Below are positions 7,769 through 12,413 of a stretch of DNA of 12,413 nt, in pieces. Position 1 is the stretch's first letter. Every line of letters starts with the position of its first letter. This stretch comes from Pseudomonadota bacterium. GTDB taxonomy: Bacteria; Pseudomonadota; Gammaproteobacteria; Burkholderiales; JABEVD01. A model generated the notes under the pieces. The model was given only the letters and a program-made list of their open reading frames with translations, was not told where the DNA came from and did not search any database. The stretch lies in contig JAJZPK010000058.1 in assembly GCA_021811205.1 (NCBI GenBank), positions 1-12,413 on the forward strand. Reading direction: 5' to 3'. The translations under genes and the position numbers were made by a program.

Positions 7769-9100
7769 ATGACACTGAAGCCGATTTTCGCGATGCTCGT
7801 CGCACTGAGCCCCGTCGCCCATGCCGCCGATCTGCTCTCCGTCTACAGCGATGCGAGGGCCCAGGATCCGGCGTTTCTCGCCGCCCAGGCCAGTCTCAAG
7901 GCTGCAGAGGAGAAGGTGCCGCAAGGCAGGGCGCTGCTCCTGCCCAATGTCGGCCTCAGCGCCAACACGACCTACAATCACTTCGTCACGACCCTCAACA
8001 ATCCCGGGCTTGCTGGCCTGCCGCTCGGCGGAAACGGCAACTACAATTCTAACGGCTACACGGTTGCCCTCTCACAGCCGATCTTCAGGATGCAGGACTG
8101 GATACAGCTCGATGAGGCCCATCTCCAGTTTGCGGCCGCCCAGGCGCAATTCCGCGCTGCCGAGCAGGATCTCATCATCCGGGTAACCCAGTCCTATTTC
8201 GGCGTTCTGCTCGCGCTCGACAACGTCGAGCTTGTCCGCGCCCAGAAAGCGGCAATATCCGAAGAACTGCAGCAGGCGAAACAGAATTTCGATGTCGGCA
8301 CGGCCACCATCACCGACACGCATGAAGCTCAGGCGAGGTACGATCTTGTTTCCGCACAGGAGATCGCGGCATTGAGCGATCTGGAAATCAAGAAACGCTC
8401 GCTCGCCACCCTGACCGGGAAAATGCCCGGCCAGCTCGATACCGTGAATGCGAAATTTGAACCGACCTTGCCCGTTCCAGACGATGCAGGGAAATGGGTG
8501 GAAGCGGCGCTCAACGGAAATCCGGATCTCGTCGGCAGCCGGATACTGGAGAAAATCGCCGAGAAGGAAGTGTCCAGGCGCCGCGCGGGGCACCTTCCGA
8601 CGCTTTCCATCGTCGCCAGCTATAGCGACAATGCCGCATCGGGAGGCCCTTTGCTCGATCTTTCCTCCCGAACCAAGCAAAGCGCAGTCGGGCTTCAGTT
8701 CAACATGCCGATATTCCAGGGCGGCGCAATCAGCTCGCAGACAAGGGAAGCCGCGGCCAATCTGGAGAAATCCAAGGATGATGCGGACGGCGCGAGGCGC
8801 AATGCGGAGCTCGACGCTCGCCAGGCCTTTCTAGGCGTCGCAAGCGGCATGGCTCAGGTCAAAGCCCTTGAGCAGGCACTCACTTCCAGCAAAACAATGC
8901 TTGAATCAACAAAGCTTGGCCAGGAAGTAGGAATACGGACTGCCGTCGACGTGCTCAACGCCCAGCAGCAACTCTATTCGGCCAAGCGCGACCTCTACAA
9001 GGCGCGCTACGACTACCTGGTTTCCGAGCTGAAACTCAAGGCCGCCTCGGGTTCGCTCACCGACTCGGACCTCGAAGCGGTCAACCGCGCCCTGCACTAG
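7769..9100 (+). CDS. tolC: TolC-family outer membrane efflux/secretion channel
   Basis: Trimeric outer-membrane channel-tunnel used by tripartite efflux pumps and type I secretion. 443 residues with a signal peptide (1-19, ending SPVAHA, cleavage before ADLLSVY). Two OEP repeats are visible, each with long alpha-helical segments: the first about residues 20-220 (DLLSVYSDARAQDPAFLAAQ start), the second about 235-430. The C-terminal half carries the typical TAVDVLNAQQQLYSAKRDLYKARYDYLVSELKLKAASG (391-428). Ribosome-binding site AGGA at 7761-7764. It lies 43 bases after the Pcm-like gene, perhaps in the same transcript. No inner-membrane pump or adaptor gene is next to it, so it is probably a shared TolC rather than one dedicated to a single pump. 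Its stop is separated by one base from the stop of the convergent DUF2934 gene. Confidence 0.95.
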   Translation: MTLKPIFAMLVALSPVAHAADLLSVYSDARAQDPAFLAAQASLKAAEEKVPQGRALLLPNVGLSANTTYNHFVTTLNNPGLAGLPLGGNGNYNSNGYTVALSQPIFRMQDWIQLDEAHLQFAAAQAQFRAAEQDLIIRVTQSYFGVLLALDNVELVRAQKAAISEELQQAKQNFDVGTATITDTHEAQARYDLVSAQEIAALSDLEIKKRSLATLTGKMPGQLDTVNAKFEPTLPVPDDAGKWVEAALNGNPDLVGSRILEKIAEKEVSRRRAGHLPTLSIVASYSDNAASGGPLLDLSSRTKQSAVGLQFNMPIFQGGAISSQTREAAANLEKSKDDADGARRNAELDARQAFLGVASGMAQVKALEQALTSSKTMLESTKLGQEVGIRTAVDVLNAQQQLYSAKRDLYKARYDYLVSELKLKAASGSLTDSDLEAVNRALH

Positions 9101-9101
9101 C

Positions 9102-9374
9102 TCATTCCCTGGCGGGCGCATCAATCGGTTCGATCCCTTCGACGAGCGGGATTTCCTTCCCAGGATGCTGCCTGATCAGGCGTTTCAATGCCTCGTCTTC
9201 GGCAGGCCCCATCGTTCCGCCCTGCTGCATGCCGAATTCGATTCCAGGCTCGATCATTTCTGCATCGATTTCAGCTTCGGCCTCGAGCCAGTCTTCCAGG
9301 TCGTGCCCATGCTCGTATCCCCGGTCGACATAGCGGAAATAGGCCGCCTCCCTGATTCTTTCCAGCCTGTCCAT
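9102..9374 (-). CDS. Small DUF2934-domain protein
   Basis: A 90-residue acidic protein. Residues 5-38 (ERIREAAYFRYVDRGYEHGHDLEDWLEAEAEIDA) match the DUF2934 pattern, a short helical module IRERAYxLWExxGxxxGxDLxHWLxAExE of unknown function. The C-terminal half, rich in Glu, Pro and Gly, has no recognised motif and no signal or membrane segment is present. A strong Shine-Dalgarno GGGAGG lies 7 bases before the ATG, supporting real expression. Transcribed towards tolC with only one base between the two stop codons. Confidence 0.88.
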   Translation of the reverse strand: MDRLERIREAAYFRYVDRGYEHGHDLEDWLEAEAEIDAEMIEPGIEFGMQQGGTMGPAEDEALKRLIRQHPGKEIPLVEGIEPIDAPARE

Positions 9375-9399
9375 TTACCACCCTCCCATTGTTCACTTC

Positions 9400-9405
9400 A
9401 TTATA
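9400..9405 (-). promoter_or_regulatory. Possible -10 element for the DUF2934 gene
   Basis: Minus strand TATAAT, a perfect -10 hexamer, 26 bases upstream of the DUF2934 ATG. No good -35 hexamer is found 16-18 bases upstream, so it is a weak call. Confidence 0.3.
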
Positions 9406-9447
9406 GGAAGAAATCACGGTTTGATTTCCCGGCTTTCATGGACCATC

Positions 9448-10119
9448 ATGTTGAACATGAAAACCGTATTGATCACAGGCGCAAACCGAGGCATCGGACT
9501 CGAATTCTGCAGGCAATACGCTCTTGAAGGCTGGCGCGTGCTGGCCTGCTGCCGCCATCCATCGAAGGAGCTTGCCCTGCCCGGGGTCGAAATCCATCCG
9601 CTCGACGTCGGCGAACCGGAACAAATCCGGCAGCTTTCGAGCAGGCTTGCCGGAGAATCGATAAACGTTCTGATCAACAATGCTGGCATTTATCCCGATT
9701 TTGGCAGTTTCGGCAAAATCGACTATGCAAAATGGATGAAGGCATTCGAAATCAATGCAATGGCCCCTCTCCGGATGGCCGAGGCCTTCGTCAATCGGAT
9801 CCCAAGACGCGGCACCATCGCGACCCTCACCAGCAAGATGGGCAGCCTCGCCGACAATACCAGCGGCGGCGAATACCTATACCGGTCCAGCAAGGCTGCG
9901 GGAAACATGGTGATGAAAAGCATGGCGATCGACCTGAAGTCATCGGGAATCATTTCCGTTGCGCTGCACCCGGGCTGGGTCAAGACAGACATGGGCGGGC
10001 CGAATGCCCTGATATCCGTCGAACAAAGCGTATCCGGAATGCGCCATGTCATCGAAAGGCTTGCGCCTGCCGATTCGGGAAAATTCCTTTCCTACGATGG
10101 CATCGAAATCCCCTGGTAG
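9448..10119 (+). CDS. Short-chain dehydrogenase/reductase (classical SDR, C-factor-like)
   Basis: NAD(P)-dependent oxidoreductase of the classical SDR type; substrate unknown. 223 residues from ATG 9448. The Rossmann motif TGANRGIG gives GxxxGxG (Gly11, Gly15, Gly17), followed by NNAG (77-80). The catalytic set is Ser133 in SKMGS (by spacing), Tyr145 and Lys149 in YRSSK. HPGWVKTDMGG (174-184) after the active site is typical of the C-factor (CsgA)-like subgroup, as is the short length. C33 to R36 (CCRHP) after the first strand suggests NADP preference, which is only inferred. A GGA (9440-9442) lies five bases before ATG 9448; ATG 9457 (MKTVLITGANRG) is an alternative start, and TTG 9421 is unlikely. 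Its stop lies 3 bases from the stop of the convergent HD-GYP gene. Confidence 0.92.
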   Translation: MLNMKTVLITGANRGIGLEFCRQYALEGWRVLACCRHPSKELALPGVEIHPLDVGEPEQIRQLSSRLAGESINVLINNAGIYPDFGSFGKIDYAKWMKAFEINAMAPLRMAEAFVNRIPRRGTIATLTSKMGSLADNTSGGEYLYRSSKAAGNMVMKSMAIDLKSSGIISVALHPGWVKTDMGGPNALISVEQSVSGMRHVIERLAPADSGKFLSYDGIEIPW

Positions 10120-10122
10120 GCA

Positions 10123-12413
10123 TCAGGAAAGAGGAAACCGGTAACCCTTCTGCTGAAACAGCCTGAAACAGGCATCGACTATGGCAAGATCGTAAAGAAT
10201 ACCTCGGTTTTTCCTGAGTTCGTCCAGCGCGGCCTCTATTCCCAGGCCGGGACGGTAGGGACGATGCGAAGAAATCGCCTCGACGACATCGGCGACCGAA
10301 AGAATCCGCGCCTCGATGATGATCTCTTCATCTTTCAATCCCCGAGGATAACCGGAACCGTCCATCCTTTCGTGGTGCTGAAGCACTGCCTGGGCGATCG
10401 GCCAGGGAAAATCGATTTCCTTTAGGATTTCATACCCGGCTTCGGGATGAATCTTGATCAGGCTGTATTCGATTTCGGTCAGGCGTCCAGGCTTGCTCAG
10501 CATTTCGGCTGGAATATGGATCTTGCCGATATCGTGCACGATGGCGGCAAGGTGGATGCCGTGACTCTGCTCCTCCGACAACCCCATTTCATTCGCGATG
10601 GCAACAGCGAGATGCGCGACGCGCCTCTGGTGACCTGCCGTGTAAGGGTCGCGCATTTCGACCGTGGCCGAGATTGCCTGCAGAGCGTCTTCCAGGCTTT
10701 CCCGCAATTTTTCCATGTATCGCCTGTTTTCAAGGACGGCGCGGTCGCGCTCCTTCTGCATGCGAAGATGCGCCAATCCGAAAGCCAGGTCGCCGGCCAA
10801 TTCGAGCAGCAGGTCCGTTTCTTCGGCAGTGAAGGCATCCGGCTCCCTGGCGTAAAGCGTGAGTGAACCCAGAACGCTGCCTTCATGGGTGAGAGGCATG
10901 GCGAGGCTCGACTGGTAGCCGTGCTGCAATGCCGATTCTCGCCAAGGTATCATGGCCGGATTGGCGAGGAAATTCTGGTTGACCTGGATTTTCCCTGTCC
11001 TGATCGCGGTGCCGGTAGGGCCTCTGCCCCTTTCGTTGTCGGCCCAGCTGATGTTTGCGTTTTGCAGATAACCTTCCTCGAAGCCCGCTTCTGCAACAGG
11101 ACGAACAGTTTTATCCTCGTCGTGCTCCGGGAACCCCACCCAGGCCATCAGGTACCCACCCGTTTCGACCGCCAACCTGCAGATATCGGAAAGCAGGCGC
11201 GCCTCTTCATCGGCATGGACAAGGATCGAATTGCACCAGCGGATGAGGGTCAATGCGCGGGTCAGTTTCTTCTGGCTGAATTCTGCCAGCTTGCGTTCGG
11301 TGATATCGCGCGCAGAGGCATAGGTCACGCCCTCTTCATAATCGACAGTGGCCCGCCACGACAGCCAGCGAGCCGAACCGTCCTTGCATATGTATCGGTT
11401 CTCGAAGTTGAGCGAAAAACCGCGATCGAGCTGCCTTTTCATCTCGTCGAGGGTCGATTGGCGGTCATCCGGATGGACAAATTCGATGAAGGGCTTTGCC
11501 AGAACCTCGGACTCGGAATAACCCAGCGTGTCAAGAAAAGCGGGATTGACCTTCTTGAAGGCGCCGTTCGGATCGGCAATACCCATCAATTCCGTGGATG
11601 CATTGAAAAACTTGAGATATTGTTCCCGCTCGTCTTCGGCGTTCTTGCTTTCGGTGATGTCTTCATAAATGCCGAGAACGCCGATAACCTTCCCGTTCGC
11701 GTCATGAAGCGGCACCTTTGAAGTGCGCAGCCACACCGTTTTATCGTCCTGGGCGGTCTGCGGCTCTTCGTAGCCGAGCTTGGGAGTACCGGACTCCATG
11801 ACGCGCCTGTCGTCTGCCTGGTAAAGCTCAGCCTGATCATGCCAAGCCAGCTGGAAATCGTCCTTGCCGATCAGGTCTTCCGGCTTTTCCATGCCCGCGT
11901 CGCGGGCGAAGGCTGTATTGCAGCCGAGGAACCGCAGATTTGTATCCTTCCAGAATACGCGTATGGGCGCATTCTCGACGATGGAACGAAGCAGGTTGTT
12001 CGATGCGCACAGCGCATCCTCGCCGCTCTTGCGAGCCGAGATATCCCGGCAGATGCCGATGGCTTGCCAGCTCCCGCCCAGTTTCAGCGACGAAAGGGAA
12101 AGCTCGATGGGGAATTCCGTCCCGTCCTTGCGCAAGGCGATGAGCTCGAGCGTTTTGCCGATTACGGCACCTTCGCCTGAAGCGCTGAAATGGGTAAAGC
12201 CGCGCCGATATTCGTCCTGGAAGCGGGCCGGCGCCAGGAGGGGATGGAGCTCCCTGCCGATCGCCTCCTTTTCAGAATAGCCGAAGATCGTTTGAGCGGC
12301 TGCATTCCAGAAGGAAATGCAGCCTTTGTTGTCGATCATGATGACGGCATCCTGGGCAGACGCTGCGATACTGCGGAATTTTTCCTCGCTTTCCTGCAAT
12401 TTCTGCTCAGATC
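10123..12413 (-). CDS. PAS-PAS-PAS-GAF-HD-GYP cyclic-di-GMP phosphodiesterase (partial, N-terminus outside window)
   Basis: Multi-sensor signalling protein predicted to hydrolyse c-di-GMP. Open to the right edge with no stop; 758 residues are readable from a TTG at 12399, and that codon is probably internal (SEQKLQESEEKFRSI runs to the edge). Numbering from there: PAS 1 about 5-125, PAS 2 about 135-255 (VFWKDTNLRFLGCN), PAS 3 about 262-372 (LGYSESEVL, then ARDITERK), GAF about 385-545 (GRGPTGTAIRTGK, then GSLTLYAREPDAF), short coiled linker, then HD-GYP about 562-758. The HD-GYP metal and catalytic residues appear intact: His590, HD 622-623 (VHDIGKIHIP), His651, and HHERMDGSGYP (675-685), plus Asp704. 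No transmembrane segment in the visible part. The signals sensed by the PAS and GAF domains cannot be told from sequence. Confidence 0.95.
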   Translation of the reverse strand, partial: SEQKLQESEEKFRSIAASAQDAVIMIDNKGCISFWNAAAQTIFGYSEKEAIGRELHPLLAPARFQDEYRRGFTHFSASGEGAVIGKTLELIALRKDGTEFPIELSLSSLKLGGSWQAIGICRDISARKSGEDALCASNNLLRSIVENAPIRVFWKDTNLRFLGCNTAFARDAGMEKPEDLIGKDDFQLAWHDQAELYQADDRRVMESGTPKLGYEEPQTAQDDKTVWLRTSKVPLHDANGKVIGVLGIYEDITESKNAEDEREQYLKFFNASTELMGIADPNGAFKKVNPAFLDTLGYSESEVLAKPFIEFVHPDDRQSTLDEMKRQLDRGFSLNFENRYICKDGSARWLSWRATVDYEEGVTYASARDITERKLAEFSQKKLTRALTLIRWCNSILVHADEEARLLSDICRLAVETGGYLMAWVGFPEHDEDKTVRPVAEAGFEEGYLQNANISWADNERGRGPTGTAIRTGKIQVNQNFLANPAMIPWRESALQHGYQSSLAMPLTHEGSVLGSLTLYAREPDAFTAEETDLLLELAGDLAFGLAHLRMQKERDRAVLENRRYMEKLRESLEDALQAISATVEMRDPYTAGHQRRVAHLAVAIANEMGLSEEQSHGIHLAAIVHDIGKIHIPAEMLSKPGRLTEIEYSLIKIHPEAGYEILKEIDFPWPIAQAVLQHHERMDGSGYPRGLKDEEIIIEARILSVADVVEAISSHRPYRPGLGIEAALDELRKNRGILYDLAIVDACFRLFQQKGYRFPLS

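Noticed and set aside
9421..9447. TTG start for the SDR gene
   Set aside because: It adds residues unlike any SDR N-terminus; ATG 9448 or 9457 starts directly before the Rossmann strand.
10153..10172. Tandem CTGAAACAG repeat
   Set aside because: It is two copies only, inside the coding sequence of the HD-GYP C-terminus (FRLFQQ codons); likely chance.
10885..11721. Long open frame on the plus strand opposite the HD-GYP gene
   Set aside because: It is a shadow of a clearly conserved multi-domain protein gene.

Overview
The window looks like ordinary core chromosome of a betaproteobacterium, possibly of the Nitrosomonadales type. This rests on gene content and order: glnA followed by a small DUF4124 exported protein and ntrB, and a Pcm-like methyltransferase directly before tolC. 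It also rests on protein style and moderately high GC. The exact genus cannot be read from the sequence. I see no mobile element, phage gene, CRISPR array, tRNA or rRNA. Coding density is very high, and no gene-free stretch exceeds about 150 bases.

Left part (1-2650), nitrogen assimilation, all on the minus strand. Transcription runs from glnA (glutamine synthetase) through a strong intrinsic terminator into a DUF4124 exported protein gene, which is translationally coupled to ntrB (cut by the window edge). Upstream of glnA there is a complete NtrC/sigma-54 control region. It has two NtrC-type sites 31 bp apart, the better one lying inside the 3' end of the upstream cation-transporter gene, then a nested inverted-repeat spacer, then a -24/-12 promoter with correct GG-N10-GC spacing. 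The NtrB kinase encoded downstream would control the NtrC that acts here, closing a regulatory loop.

Middle (2604-7725). A CDF-family metal transporter with an extended, apparently doubled cytoplasmic domain is divergent from a single-domain rhodanese. The rhodanese gene converges, with overlapping stop codons, on uppP (a divergent undecaprenyl-pyrophosphate phosphatase). uppP starts 1 base after thiC (pyrimidine synthase of thiamine biosynthesis), so the two are probably cotranscribed. thiC has no recognisable TPP riboswitch in its short leader. Divergent from thiC is a Pcm-like SAM-dependent methyltransferase whose substrate loop differs from true isoaspartyl repair enzymes.

Right part (7769-12413). 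tolC (outer-membrane efflux/type I secretion channel) follows the methyltransferase. It then meets a small DUF2934 gene tail to tail, an SDR oxidoreductase, and a large PAS-PAS-PAS-GAF-HD-GYP cyclic-di-GMP phosphodiesterase that runs off the right edge. Three convergent gene pairs end within 4 bases of each other with no terminator hairpin seen between them.

I did not find a wholly new system. The observations most worth following are the glnA enhancer buried in a neighbouring coding sequence, the doubled C-terminal domain of the CDF transporter, the variant active-site motifs of UppP and the Pcm-like protein, and the stop-to-stop convergent gene packing.
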